Shown here: in pieces, positions 46,695-59,219 of the stretch
Position numbering within the stretch: the first letter of the stretch is position 1
Layout of the letters: each line of letters starts with the position of its first letter
From: Larimichthys crocea
Taxonomy: Eukaryota; Chordata; Actinopteri; Sciaenidae
Direction: 5' to 3'
DNA length: 64,000 nucleotides
Assembly (NCBI RefSeq): GCF_000972845.2
Contig: NC_040032.1
Coordinates: forward strand, 8,663,269-8,727,268
Made by a program: the position numbers and the translations under genes
Notes under the pieces: model-generated
The model's input: only the letters and a program-made list of their open reading frames with translations
What the model was told of the DNA's origin: nothing
The model's database searches: none

Positions 46695-47185
46695 CCTAAC
46701 TCCTCATCTCCTCTCCTTCACATCTGTCCTCATCTCCTCTCCTTCACATCTGTCCTCATCTCCTCTCCTTCACATCTGTCCTCATCTCCTCTCCTTCACA
46801 TCTGTCCTCATCTCCTCTCCTTCACATCTGTCCTCATCTCCTCTCCTTCACATCTGTCCTCATCTCCTCTCCTTCACATCTGTCCTCATCTCCTCTCCTT
46901 CACATCTGTCCTCATCTCCTCTCCTTCACATCTGTCCTCATCTCCTCTCCTTCACATCTGTCCTCATCTCCTCTCCTTCACATCTGTCCTCATCTCCTCT
47001 CCTTCACATCTGTCCTCATCTCCTCTCCTTCACATCTGTCCTCATCTCCTCTCCTTCACATCTGTCGTCATCTCCTCTCCTTCACATCTGTCCTCATCAC
47101 CTCTCCTTCACATCTGTCGTCATCTGCTCTCCTTCACATCTGTCCTCATCTCCTCTCCTTCACATCTGTCCTCATCTCCTAGGAC
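46695..47185. repeat. 26-bp minisatellite, about 18-19 units
   Basis: Unit tctcctctccttcacatctg + tcctca, nearly invariant until the last few units, where g/c and a/t changes appear. Pyrimidine-rich on the + strand, so potentially able to form triplex-type structure. Confidence 0.95.
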
Positions 47186-47424
47186 CTCATGTTTTGTACC
47201 CTCAGCCTCTGGCTGTACGATTGAGAATAATACCCAGAATTCAGCTGTGTTCTGATGTGGGTCAAACGTTCACTGTTTCTTTTCTTCCACTTGGGGGCAG
47301 CAGAGCGAGCTGTACAGCTGACACATGATAAAGGATGATTTCACACAAAATAACGCTCAGAGCTCGTCTCTCTGAGTCGGTCTCCATCGTCTCCTGACTG
47401 CTGCTTGGTGTTGGGCCGCGAGTT

Positions 47425-47680
47425 CCTCACAGCGTAGGAACACGGAGCTCTGATGGTCCTCACAGTGCAGGAACACGGAGCTCTGATGTTCCTCACGGTG
47501 CAGGAACACGGAGCTCTGATGTTCCTCAGCGTAGGAACACGGAGCTCTGATGTTCCTCAGCGTAGGAACACGGAGCTCTGATGTTCCTCACAGTGTAGGA
47601 ACACGGAGCTCTGATGTTCCTCACGGTGCAGGAACACGAAGCTCTGATGTTCCTCAGCGTAGGAACACGGAGCTCTGCTT
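47425..47680. repeat. 33-bp tandem repeat, about 8 units
   Basis: Unit tcctcacagtgcaggaacac + ggagctctgatgt, with length variants lacking the cacagtg segment. Confidence 0.88.
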
Positions 47681-47689
47681 GAGCGTTCA

Positions 47690-48676
47690 CGTGCTCTGTG
47701 TCGGATCAGTCAGCCGAGCTTCGTCCACGGCGTGCTGAAGAACCGGAGCTGCTCTGGCATCTGGAATGATTCAGCACCGTGAATAAAATGAATCGGGGAT
47801 GAACGCGGTGCGTCCTCAGTGTGTTTTACATGTGTGCACACACTCTGACATTACGAGTCACCTGTCAGCTGGTCAGTGAGCAGCGTGTGATTGGCTGAGT
47901 CCACGCCGCGTGCAGATGTTGGAGCTTGGTATCGATTACAGATTCTCTGTGAACAACAGAGCCAGTCATCCGGGCCACTAATCGCTTTTGACACAGCTGT
48001 CACGAGTTAGTGAGGCCACTTCGCTTCATCTCCTCGAGTCGGGCTGAGCAGGCGTTCAGTGGGGACGGGAAGCAGATGCAGATGTCAGCCAATCACAGGC
48101 GGCGTCACAGCGAGCCAGTCGAACAGCTCAGGGCTAACGTTCCTTCAACGTTTACTGTGTTCAACAACGAAACCAAACATCTCAGCTCGCTTTGACCCCG
48201 AGAAGACGAGCGAGCGAGCAGGGGCAGTTTGAGGCCCGCGTGTTGCCGAGGGTGGAGGTGCTCCGCAGGCCCCCTCCACCCTCCACGCCCTCACCTCTTT
48301 TTATAAAACAGAAGTTTGAAACACCGTCGACGTTCTCGGCTCCTGCATGTGCTGCTGAACGCGTTAATGGGAGTCAGGGAAAGGCGGCATGTGAACAGCA
48401 TCACAACATCTGTCCTGAAGATCACCAACATGAAGTCAGGACAGAAAGAAAGGACAGGCTGCAGAAACACAGAGCTGAGGCTTTCTTCTGTTCAGTCTTG
48501 GAACTGTTTGGGAGAAAGAGAGGGAGGTGCAGGGAGGAGGAGGAGGAGGAGGAGGAGGAGGAGGGAGGTGGAGTAAGGTTGGAGTCCCACATAAGGGGCA
48601 ATGGCAAAGCAGCGTTTCATACTGAGCTGTCTGTGTGTGTGTGTGTGTGTCTGTTTGTGCTCGCTGGCAGTCAGCG

Positions 48677-48724
<48 letters not shown>

Positions 48725-48852
48725 CGTCTCACATTCCAGCCGCTTGTTTATCGGAGCTGTCATGTTAGCAGCTCGTAGCAGGAGAGAAGCAGAACCGGAC
48801 CGGAGCGACCCGGCAGACTCCAAACAACAAAAGAGAAAGTGGAGCAGAGGAA

Positions 48853-48895
<43 letters not shown>

Positions 48896-49014
48896 TTTGT
48901 GCCTCCATCTTGAGACGAAAGAAAATCTGAGGAACAAACTTAGAGAGCAGCAACGGAGGACGGACACCAGCAGAGACGGTGAGAGACAAACTGCTCAAGT
49001 TTTCAGTTTGTAAC

Positions 49015-49053
<39 letters not shown>

Positions 49054-49193
49054 ACGCACATGAGGGGGCGTGTGTTGTGTTTGTTGAACCTCATGAAGTG
49101 TTGCTGCTCTGTGCTTCGTCTCTGGATCAGACTCAGCTTCTCTGAGTTTGTCTGTTTTGTCTTGTTCAGACATCTCACATAACACACACACAT

Positions 49194-49242
<49 letters not shown>

Positions 49243-50290
49243 AAGCAACAGGACAGACTGATGTCACCTGTAGCACCTTTAACTCTCAGTATGAACTGCT
49301 CGTCAGCGTGCAGTCATGTTGTTTGATTGTTGGACTTGTTGTGAAGTGTGTGAGGTGTGTGTAGCAGGAGGACGGTGTGGAGGTGGTGGAGGTGGTGGAG
49401 GTGGTGGAGGTGGTGGAGGAGGTGGAGGCTCATGCATGGCGCTGAGCCTGATGATGCAATAGGGAGCAGTTTGTGGTTAATAGCTAGCCTGATGGCTAAC
49501 AGCTAACAGTGTGGCTCTGAACAAAGAAGTGAACGGACAGATGTGTCAGGTCGGTTTAAACCTGAAAACATGGATCAGAACCAACAAAGTCCAGTCAGAG
49601 CAGTGAAGGATGAAGCTGGTTTGAGGATCCAAACCAGAACCAGGTCTTAAAAACGTCAACACGAGCGACTCAGCGACTCTTTTTACCAAAAATATCATGA
49701 GAACCCAAAACCCGACCCAGACCAGATGTGTTTGGAAAGATCCAGAATCATCTGTGTGACACCAGGAGAGCATTAGAACGTCATCATTCATTCTGGACAT
49801 GAGGACGAGGCCAGATCAGTGTTAGCATTCATTCAGAGTCATTGATGCTGGACGGACTGAACAGAATTCATCCTGATCAGTCACTGAACAGTGACGCTGG
49901 CTAATATCAGCTCTGTTGGTCTGATCTCTGACACATCGCAGCATCGACATGATGTTCACAGCTTCAGATAACCGGTTCGTTTTTTAGACTCTATCAGACC
50001 AACAGAAACGTTTGGAAACACTTTATCAGGATGATCCTGCAGTTCACGTTTAGTTTGTTCTCACACTCTGTAAGTTTCTTTCTAAACTATAAATGCTGTC
50101 AATGATAATGTCTGACGGACATTATTACTGACTCTGCAGCAGCACAGAGACTTTAAAGTCAGTTAAAGGCAGCTTGAGGTTGCCGAGCAACCAGGGTCAG
50201 CTGCAGGTCAGAGCAATTAACTGCAGCTGTGCTCTGTCCGTGTGTGAGTGACTGCTGAGAGACACAGAAAATCTCTAAATGAAGCCCCTC
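47690..50290. other. Non-coding stretch rich in GT/AC tracts
   Basis: Holds at least five AC/GT runs (48631-48650, 48683-48722, 48855-48892, 49018-49051, 49183-49240), a (gga)n tract (48533-48566) and a (ggtggtgga)n tract (49375-49430). The 273-codon ORF across 48192-49013 is created by the repeats; no gene supported. Confidence 0.6.
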
Positions 50291-50975
50291 CAACTAGTGG
50301 ACACTAATGCCAAACGGTAGGTGGTATCAAAAAGCCCAAATGACCGTGAGCATCTTCATCTTGTCGACCATGTGAATGCTGAATTTCAGTGTGTGAAGTT
50401 AAAAAATGTGACCTGGGGAGAGAGAGAAAGAACAGGTGCCCCGTGCTCCTTTGGGAAATTTCTCCTCTCCAGTTTACATGGGAGTAGATGGGGCTGTCGG
50501 TGGGTGATCCTGGCGCATCAGTGCGTCTCCCGCCAAAACTATAAGTCTGACAGCTTCAGCAGTGATATCGCTGCGTAGCCCACGAGTTTTCCTACGTTTC
50601 TATGTAGAAATGATTTCTGTAGAGTGACATTTGTGGCCACGAGAGCCGTTTGCAAATGTATTTTTTGACAAATGTTTGTCTCCCTTTCCACTCTAGCTCT
50701 GGAACATTCTACCAATACACACCCATTGTAAATGTTGGTGTGGTTTTTGGTGATTTTTGGCAAAACCGTTTGGTGAAACTTTTCAAAAACTCACAGCACA
50801 GCATTCATGGCCGAGCCAGTCGTTGTGATACCTTTTTTGTGTTTGTGCGACCAAAACTGAGGGAGGAGCAGCGTGCTGAATACGTCAGAATAATCAGTAT
50901 GACTCAGTTAGTTTCAGATCATGATGTTTTGGGGCGACCGTTGACGTCCAGTGTTTGTTGGTTTTTTAGTTGTGA
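50290..50975. repeat. Unidentified ~0.68-kb block of distinct texture
   Basis: Sequence style changes abruptly: few CTG/CAG words, many TTTT-containing words, no microsatellites. It looks like a single inserted element or old retro-sequence. I found no terminal inverted repeats, no clear target duplication and no recognisable coding blocks. Confidence 0.35.
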
Positions 50976-50979
50976 GTTT

Positions 50980-51957
50980 TGATGAAATCCTGCAGGACCA
51001 GATGAAAACAGAGACCATCACCATGTTCAGTGATCAGTTGGCTGAAGGTGGGAAAGTGTGTGTCGTGTGTGATGCTCATTTAAAACACACATCGATCAGA
51101 AATTGAGCGTTTTGTTCAGGATGAACGTCAGGAATGATTTACAGAAAAGTGTTGGGGGGTTGTTGCATGTTTCAGCCGTTGCATGCTTCACATTCTTAAC
51201 TGCTGACCTCTTTGGAAAATAACAACAGCCGGGCTTGAAGGTCACACTGCCGCGGTCAGAACCAAAAGCTGAACGCCTCGAAATGTTCCGTTCAGTAATT
51301 ATCGTCTGCCAGGAGAAATAAATACAGTGACGAAGAAAACATCAAATCATGATGAATGATGGAAGCGTTTAATTATACCACACAGCTCGGCTCAGTATTT
51401 AAGCATGTTAGTCAATCACTGATATTTGTTTTACTGTGACGTGGCGACAGTGGCGGGAGAATCTGAAGCACAGAGGTCGCCGTCATTGGGCCCGAACAGT
51501 TCAGAGTAATAACTGAACAAACCCAACGACATCAGAGCCACTGAAAACCATGACATGAAACCAAACAGGAGCTCGGTGCTTTTTAAAAACGTATTTTAAT
51601 CTTCCGTGAAGTTTGTAAATGACATATTTAATCCGTGTTCGTCAAACGTTTCCCACCGTGTCTCCTGTTCTCTGATCCGCAGGAACATGACGACGTATTC
51701 AATTTGAAATCTATAATCTGTGATGAATCAGCGTTAATGACAGCTGATAGAACATGACGACAGTGTAACGTGCACGAGAAACGCAGTCACTGATCTGATA
51801 CGAAACATTTTATTTATCATCAACTTGTTCTGAGTGAAGAAACTTTATCAGGCCATCGTCCGTCTGACGCTCGTGTTGGTCACGTATAGATTTTTTTATG
51901 AGGAAAGAATCCAGTCCAGGTGACCAGTCTGAACCTGCTCCATCTTTCCATCTTTCC

Positions 51958-52018
<61 letters not shown>

Positions 52019-53095
52019 TAACTCCAGACCACGCGCTCGCTGTCGGCTGTAAAATACAGCCTTGCTGCTTCCTCTCTTCCTCCTCTCTCTCTCTCTCTCT
52101 TTGTCCTTTTGACCTCCTCTCATCTCTTTTCTGTCCCTCCATCTTTTCCCCGTTCTGTCTCCTCCTTTATTGAACTTGATGAGAGATCGATGGACTCCCC
52201 TGTGATCTTACACTTCTGTCTTTAATACTGTGTGTGATGAAATGTTGCTTGCTTTGTTCCTGAAACCCCCATCGACAGCGTGCACATAACTAATGCAGAA
52301 TATATGAAAATGATCCAGCTTATTTTATCTTAGCACAAAGCTCTGCATGTCCGTCCATGACAGATCAGCAGATTTGAGATCAGCTCTCCATCTCTGATTC
52401 TCAGGAATCGTTATCAAATGTCTCGTGAGCTCCACATTTTATTAATAATAATAAGAGGACAGCAGCTTGAACATGCTCACTGAGCGCCATGCCTCCACAT
52501 CAGCCTGAGGTCTCTCGGCCCTGCAGGGCCTCACATGTCGTGTCAGTCCCAGTAACCTGGTGGCTGCTTCTAAGAAATCTGGCTATTGACCAGAGAGCCG
52601 GACCAAAATAAACAACGTACTGCGAGAGGATTAAGAGTGTTGGAGAGCTTCTAAAATTACAGCCTTCAGAACATATCCAGATGTTGCCTTCCTGATCCTC
52701 CTCAGGTAACACGTGACGTGCGGCCCACTTTAGGGCGCCGCAGGGTGGCCCAGCTGGTGCAGAGACCGACGATCTCAGCGTGGAGCCGGCTCGGTGTCGG
52801 CAGCAGATCCCATCCTGAGCCGGCGTTCATCAACTGTAACTCATTTACCAAATCTTTGACTGCAGGTTATAGAAATGTGTGCGGCCTCCAAGAAGCTGAA
52901 CCAATCAGCTTGCTTTGTTTGGGATGAGGTCACACATGGTTAATGCTGCTTTGGGTTGTGGTTGGAGTTTGTGTGCTAATCCTGAAGGAGGAGTGTGTGG
53001 AGATTATTTTCTGGACCTGAAGATGCTTCACCCATCGCTGTGAAGTGGACGTAGTCTCTGTGCCTCAGTGTGGTGACTCTGGCTGATCGCATCTC
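50980..53095. other. Non-coding stretch with a (tttc)n tract
   Basis: Contains (tttc)n at 51958-52018 and a tRNA A-box-like tggcccagctggtgcagag (52747-52765) that may mark a SINE head, without a good B-box. No gene supported. Confidence 0.45.
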
Positions 53096-53100
53096 TTTCG

Positions 53101-53205
53101 CCTCCCGGCTAATCTAAAGATCGACAAAGACGTGGATCATCGGTGGAATTGTCTCAGGTCCACAGATGATCCACGTCTTTGCAGATATTTAGATTAGAGG
53201 CAGGT
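53101..53205. repeat. Foldback repeat (perfect 17-bp core arms)
   Basis: Core arms caaagacgtggatcatc (53125-53141) and its exact reverse complement (53165-53181) are flanked by outer, imperfect arms (cctcccggctaatctaaa versus tttagattagaggcagg). The arm sequence is the left end seen in dispersed-repeat copy A at about 16130-16160, so two left ends face each other. Confidence 0.8.
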
Positions 53206-53209
53206 CTGA

Positions 53210-54098
53210 CGACATGGAGACGAGCAGAGCGACCATACTGAGCTTCATACAGGTCCTCACAAACCCGCGGTGGACGTCACACATACGCCGTCCAAAGTGT
53301 TGGTAGCTGAGTTGCATTGTGGGGAGAGACGGTATCTGGTACAAGTGCTACTGAAACCAGTGAGGACGGCTCCAGTCTGTTGTGTTAGTCTTTTCCTTTC
53401 CACGGTGAACTGATGGTGGGGTTGGTTGTATGGAGCATCCTTTAACCCTGAGGTGTATCCACGGTATCTGGTGTAGAAATGAGTGTTAATATGTCTATAG
53501 ACCACGCTGATCAGTGATCAATATAAACCAAAGCCGAGTCCTGCTGGGACCGGACTAGGCAACTTCGAATCCTGTCCAGTCTCTGCAGAGTCCTGTCCTG
53601 TTCATCTTTACAGTCCGGTGGTCTTAGATTCGTCCCCTCATCCTCCTGTCGAGGAGTAAGCCTCTGCATGGTGGGCTGAATCAGCACCATGAGTGGAAAT
53701 ATACGGACCTCTGGGCCAGAGAACAGACATCACATCTGCTTCCAGAACCTGCTGAGTGTGCGTTTTCAAAGTTTCTCCTCATCCGTGAAGATTTCCTGCT
53801 TCACTTTCAAATGCATCATTTCTGAACGTGTTTGTGTCTGAAGATACGTCAGCGTGAACATCGTACAACATCACAAACTGAATCACACTGATGATAAACT
53901 GTGAGGTGCATGCTGTGGTCTGACAGGAGTACCTGGGTGAAGCACACCTCCACCTTCCATGCATGACTCCACATCACGCATTTAGGTGAAGAGCCAACGC
54001 CCCAAATTTACTCGACGTCACTGGAGGGTTAATAATGTGATGAAAGTGATTCATTAACCAGGCGGAGGTGAAATTCATAATATATGTGTGTATATATA

Positions 54099-54134
<36 letters not shown>

Positions 54135-55020
54135 TATATGTATGTATGTATATATTATCCTCTGTGTGCTGATTCCCAGCAGGGTCAGACAGACAAAGTG
54201 CAGCATCGAGCTAACTGCAGAAACAGCTTTAGATTGCTCAGCGATGAGCATCAGATGAACGTGATGAAATTTGGGACATTTAGTTATTTAAAACTTCAAA
54301 CATTCCCATGAGCCTCAGCTCTCCTTGTGCACCGTGTTCTGTCTGAGCCGCCTCATGTCTCCTCACATCAGTGTGAGCTGCTGCTTTGATTCGAACATGC
54401 TGCGTGCACGCTTTGACTTCCATCTTTCATCCTCGTCATATTTGATAAAGTATCTTCTCCATCGTTGGCTGCACGGTTGGTGGGTTGGCTTGGCTCTGGG
54501 TTGCTGTGACGTGCAGTGACGTGCACGCAGATGATGCAGGTTGAAGTGAAGCAGAGCTTCCATTGAACAGAGCCACTCTGTGCCTGATCGTTCAGATTTG
54601 CATGTAATTGGCTGCAGCTGCTGCAGCTCGCCGCCTCGTGCTGCAGGACAAATCTCAGTTAATGTTTCCCCGTTCATCTCAGCGTGTTTGTCTGCATCAT
54701 GCTTTTTTCACCACACATGTAAACAAACACACACACACACACACACATGCACACTGTAGCTAACAGCAGTGAATGAACAGGGCCACCTGGTTCCTGTGTG
54801 TTTCACAGAGCTTTACTTTCAGGGCGAGTCTCTGCTACTTAGTTAAACAAAGGGCCTCCGTGTTGGTCCTCTAGATAAACACACTTTCCTGAGAAAACAC
54901 GGACACGGTTACACTTTAACCTGCGCGGGGAGGCCGCGGCTACATCCTCCTGGACAGTTTAGGTCAGACTGGGCTATAGTTCAGACCCGCAGCGAGAATC
55001 ATGCGCTGCACGTGAAACCA
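53210..55020. other. Non-coding stretch, no gene seen
   Basis: Contains a (tatg/ta)n tract (54084-54160) and a short (ac)n tract (54727-54748). Confidence 0.5.
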
Positions 55021-55024
55021 TGCT

Positions 55025-56463
55025 GGCTTGTCAAACAATGGAGCCTTTGACAGCCGGGCCCCCCTCCCCGGTCCACATACAGTCGGAGCACTGTCTCTCT
55101 GGGGCTTGGGTGTCACTCCCCATCTCTGTTGTGCTCCCCTGGAGCTGACCAGCTGGCTTCTGGGCTCTGAGGCTGTGAGAGCAGCAGCACAGAGGAGTCA
55201 CAGTCAAAGTTCAGCCCAGATTAGCCGAGCTATTCCTGCACGAATAGACCCGACGAGCACGGCCACTGGAGACGAGGCTGAACCCGACCAGAGCCCAGAT
55301 TAACTGAGGGTAATCTCAGCTCTGGTCTGGGCCTTCTTGGTCCTGCTCGGTCGGAAACTTCCTGAAGAGACAACATGTGTAGTATCTGAATTATGAGCTC
55401 GCTGCAATGAGACATGAAGCAATGAAGCGATCTGTGCGTTAAGTTTGTGTCACAGAACAAACTGCTGAACGCCTGAAACACACACGATCACATCGAGTGA
55501 ATAATCCACATGAAATACTTTCTGTACATCAATGATATCTTTCATTCTTTTGGCCGTCGTGATCGTGATATGCTTTTATTATTTGCACAGCAGTCAAACA
55601 GCAGAATGAAGTGCAGGCTCAGGTGCAGTCACGTGTTTCCTCGGGATCTGGTGCAGGTGAAACAGGTGAGAGTCTGTCACTGAGCAAACAGACCGGATCC
55701 TGTTCCCGTGCTCGGAGCCTGAAGGGTTAAATCTGGACACTTTCAGCATTTGAAACAAAGAATAAAGGATTCTTATCTGTGCGCTCTGCCTGGATGATGA
55801 ACATAAATACAAGCGCTGAGTGTTATCTGATGGTGTAGTTATGTGGAGCTGCCACCTCCCCCCGGCACAGCAGCAGTCGTGTAAACAGACAGCGCTCTGG
55901 AGGAATGCTGGACTCTGTGACCTCCCGCCCCGAGTGCTGTTACAGTGCAACGAGTTCAGCCCGCCCCACGCTGCGCCTCCCCAAAGCTCCGCCTCACCCT
56001 GCCCCAGCCTGAGGCCCCACGGGGTGGAAAAAACACACACACCTCCCTCTGAGCCAGCAGCACGGCCTCCTCACGTACACGAAACACAGACACAGTACAG
56101 ACAGACGGACGGACCCGGCCTTCCTCTACCACAGCTGTCAGAGTTCTCTGAGTTCCAGCAGCTTGTCCCTGTCGTCATGTGAAGATCTTAATTCAGCAGC
56201 TCCACCCGTCCTCCACCTGAGCTGCACATGAAAACACCCTGACACTGAGTCTTTCCTCTCCGTCAGTCCCTGCTCCGAGTTTCCCGTCCTCTGCCGACGC
56301 GCTCGCAGTCTGCTGGAGGTTTTTAGGAACAAAGGACGAGCTCCATGTTTTCTGAGGAGACACACTCACACACTCAGAGGCTCGCAGCGCCCCCTGCTGG
56401 ACAGCAGGCAGAGGGCAGGGCAGGTGTGTGTGCTCAGGAGGTCACACACACATCTGATCACAC

Positions 56464-56505
<42 letters not shown>

Positions 56506-57078
56506 GGTAGATTTCAAACAAAGACTGACGGTAAACCAAACACTGCACACACACACACACCCGTGCATCACTTGTGCACACAATTAAAAATGTGGATGTG
56601 CACACACATACACACACACACACACACACACGTGCAGACACACAATCAGCATTAGCCGCCGTTGTCTGAGGAAACGAGGAGCTGTCTGGTGCCATAGCAA
56701 CCAATGCGGATATCCCACCCTCCCAGAGAAAGAGAGGAAGAAAAAAAGAGAAGTGGTGATGACAGTTTGACAAGAAGACCCTAATGAGATGAAGAGTCTG
56801 TCTGTCTGCCTGTCTGTCTGTCTGCCTGCCTGCCTGTCTGCCTGTCTGTCTGCCTGTCTATCTGTCTGTCTGTCTGTCTGCCTGCCTGCCTGCCTGTCTG
56901 TCTGCCTGTCTGTCTGTCACAGTGAGACTAAATGAGGAAGTGGAAGCATCAAAGTGTGGCGTTGGCGTTGGCGTCGGGGAATCCGAGTTTAAAAACCGTA
57001 AATGTGAGTGAGGCGAGGAGGGAGCAGACGGAGTGATGAGGCAGAGGAGGAGAAATGGAACAAGGCAAGAAGAAAGAC

Positions 57079-57113
<35 letters not shown>

Positions 57114-57251
57114 CCGCAGTCTGCATCAGCCAGCCGCCGCTCACTGCCGTGACTCCCGTTTGAACCACAGTCTCAGTGTAATTCTGTTATTCTGGCCCAT
57201 ATTCCAGGTTACATAACACTCGCAGCCAAATCCTGACCTCAATCTGCGAAA

Positions 57252-57284
<33 letters not shown>

Positions 57285-57696
57285 ACACTCCTGTTGTGAT
57301 ATAAATGTGTGTGTGGAGCACGCCACAAAGGAAAACACCGCCAGGCGTGAGCGTCACTGTCAGGCGGAGTGATGCTGAGGGTTCTGTTCTGTCTCTGCAG
57401 GCCGTGAACTCGGAGGTCACGTTTCCATCGGTGACTTCAGTCTCACTTCCTGTGCTGGCCTGCAGGTGGAGGTCACACCCACCCCTGCTGAGCACCATCA
57501 CACACCTCCACACCACCTCACTGTCTGACCATCTCACTGTCTCACCACCTCACTGTCTCACCACCTCACTGTCACTCCTCTGTCAGGTTGGTGTGACGTG
57601 ACAGTCGCACTTGCTGACGGTCACTTCACCTCAGCGTCTCGCCGCGTGTGTGTGTGTGTGTGTGTGTGAGTGTGTGTGTGTGTGTGAGTGTGTGTG

Positions 57697-57731
<35 letters not shown>

Positions 57732-58220
57732 CTGAGTCTGAATGGGAAGTTGTGACTTTGCCTCGTGTGTCCTCACATGACCCAGTTTGAGGTTCAGCTC
57801 AGGTGTGTGTGCTGGCTGCACTCTGTGAATGAAGCTGCACCTTGCATAGTGATCCCGGAGCTGCTCCACTGTCCTCCTTCTGTTACCTGACGTGGCCCGG
57901 TCCTCCTCCCCCGGTCCTCCTCCCCTGGTCCTCCTCCCCCCTTCAGGAGCGCAGCCCCCACCTGATGCACCACACATCTGTTTGCCCACTCATCTAGCGC
58001 CACGGCTTCGGGAGGTGGGTGGTCGGCGGTGGGGGTGAAGTGGTGTCGGAGCAGCAGCCAATCGCGCTCCTTCATCCTGACAGCACTGAAGTGAGTTGAC
58101 ACGTGTTGGACCAATCACAGAGCACTGCAGCAAAGAAAGCAGCAGTAGTAAAAGAGCAGAGTAAATACAGTGAGCCGGCTCTGCGTGAGTTCTGATCGAT
58201 AACACAGTGATTGTTGGTCG
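55025..58220. other. Non-coding stretch with several simple arrays
   Basis: Holds (atc)n (56462-56505), (tgtctgcc)n (56790-56920), a cacctcactgtct array (57485-57575) and AC/GT runs (57083-57109, 57250-57290, 57640-57732). Parts of 55030-55330 and 55900-56060 are GC-rich and repeat-poor. No exon set could be assembled. Confidence 0.45.
57962..58076 (-). other. Weak exon-like segment, minus strand
   Basis: Minus strand: gctgtcag acceptor, 115 bases open in one frame (MKERDW...VVHQ, 38 codons), then a cag|gtgggg donor. That frame needs a phase-2 entry, which does not match the phase-0 end of the neighbouring candidate at 58225-58332. Chance remains likely. Confidence 0.15.
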
Positions 58221-58224
58221 GTAC

Positions 58225-58332
58225 CTGCACATGTTCTATAGTCTGATTCAGAACCAGCACCGCCTCCGTCACCTCCTTACTCTTGACAATAATCTCTAAC
58301 ATGGAGGCTGACCCCGCCACCTCTGCCCCCCG
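58225..58332 (-). other. Candidate unrecognised exon, minus strand
   Basis: On the minus strand a good acceptor (gtcttttctcag) and a cag|gtacc donor bracket exactly 36 open codons, phase 0 to 0; the other two frames are closed. The peptide (RGAEVAGSAS..., later KSKEVTEAVLVLNQTIEHVQ) looks protein-like but I do not recognise it, and no neighbouring exon joins in phase. Confidence 0.3.
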
Positions 58333-58710
58333 CTGAGAAAAGACAAAGACAGTTATCAGAGGGGACGTTCGTCTCCGTCACTGTGTTCTTCCTTTGAATG
58401 CCCCTCGCCTCACTGTGCTCTCAAACACAGTCTTATGATTGTCTGACAGCCGTGCATTCATTCAAGGTCAGTGCAGCAGTGACCAGAGGCTGAGACAGAA
58501 GAATGGACTTTCTGGGGCATAGTGAGAGGAGCCGGTCTCCTTCTGACCCACAACGGAGCCGTGAACCTCCGCTCGTCCCGTTAGAGACGTTACTGTAAGC
58601 GGCTCCTTGTTACCGTGACGACTCCGTCCAGGCTCAAAGAATCAATCCGCGATCAGGGAAAAACACGAACATCACCTCTGTGACACAGCGTGGCTGTAAT
58701 GTCTGAACAT

Positions 58711-58711
<1 letters not shown>

Positions 58712-58751
<40 letters not shown>

Positions 58752-58860
58752 TACACAGACAGACACACACATTGACACAGAGACACACACACACACATAC
58801 ACACAGACAGACACACACACACACAGACACACAAACACACACACACACAGACAGACACAC
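58712..58860. repeat. (AC)n compound microsatellite
   Basis: AC run broken by acagacaga and similar words. Confidence 0.9.
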
Positions 58861-58904
58861 AGCAGTGTCCAGCGAGCAGAGGACGTCTCTATCAGAATGC
58901 GTCC

Positions 58905-59215
58905 ATAGACTGTCTAAAACCTGGACATAGTCTCCATGACGACACCCACCTGTCAGTCAAAGCGTCCACGCTCTTAATCCTGCATAACTTTAAGCCTTAA
59001 TATAATGTGAACAGGTGAGTTGTATATAAATTCACCCTCAGTACAGTTGTCATGAACGGGGAAATTAGCTACAGAGACCAAAACTGTTTTTTGTACCAGG
59101 CTGTAAACATGTTTATTTCTGCTGTGAAGTTGGACATTTGGACATGGGGACTTATGGAGACTGACTCACTTCTGGAGCCAGCCTCAAGTGGACGTTAGAG
59201 GAACTGCAGGTTGTG
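58905..59215 (+). repeat. Dispersed repeat, copy C, with intact left end
   Basis: Begins with a single agactgtctaaaacctggac unit (the 42-bp minisatellite unit), runs through gacacccacctgtcag and continues into the same body as copies A and B. This is the only place in the window where the 42-bp unit and the repeat body are contiguous. Confidence 0.85.
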
Positions 59216-59219
59216 TTTC

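Noticed and set aside
46695..47185. Possible CRISPR-like array
   Set aside because: Units are continuous 26-mers without unique spacers and the genome is eukaryotic.
48192..49013. 273-codon + strand ORF
   Set aside because: Passes through several GT tracts and a GGA tract, giving CVCV and E runs; no domain and no homologue-like blocks.
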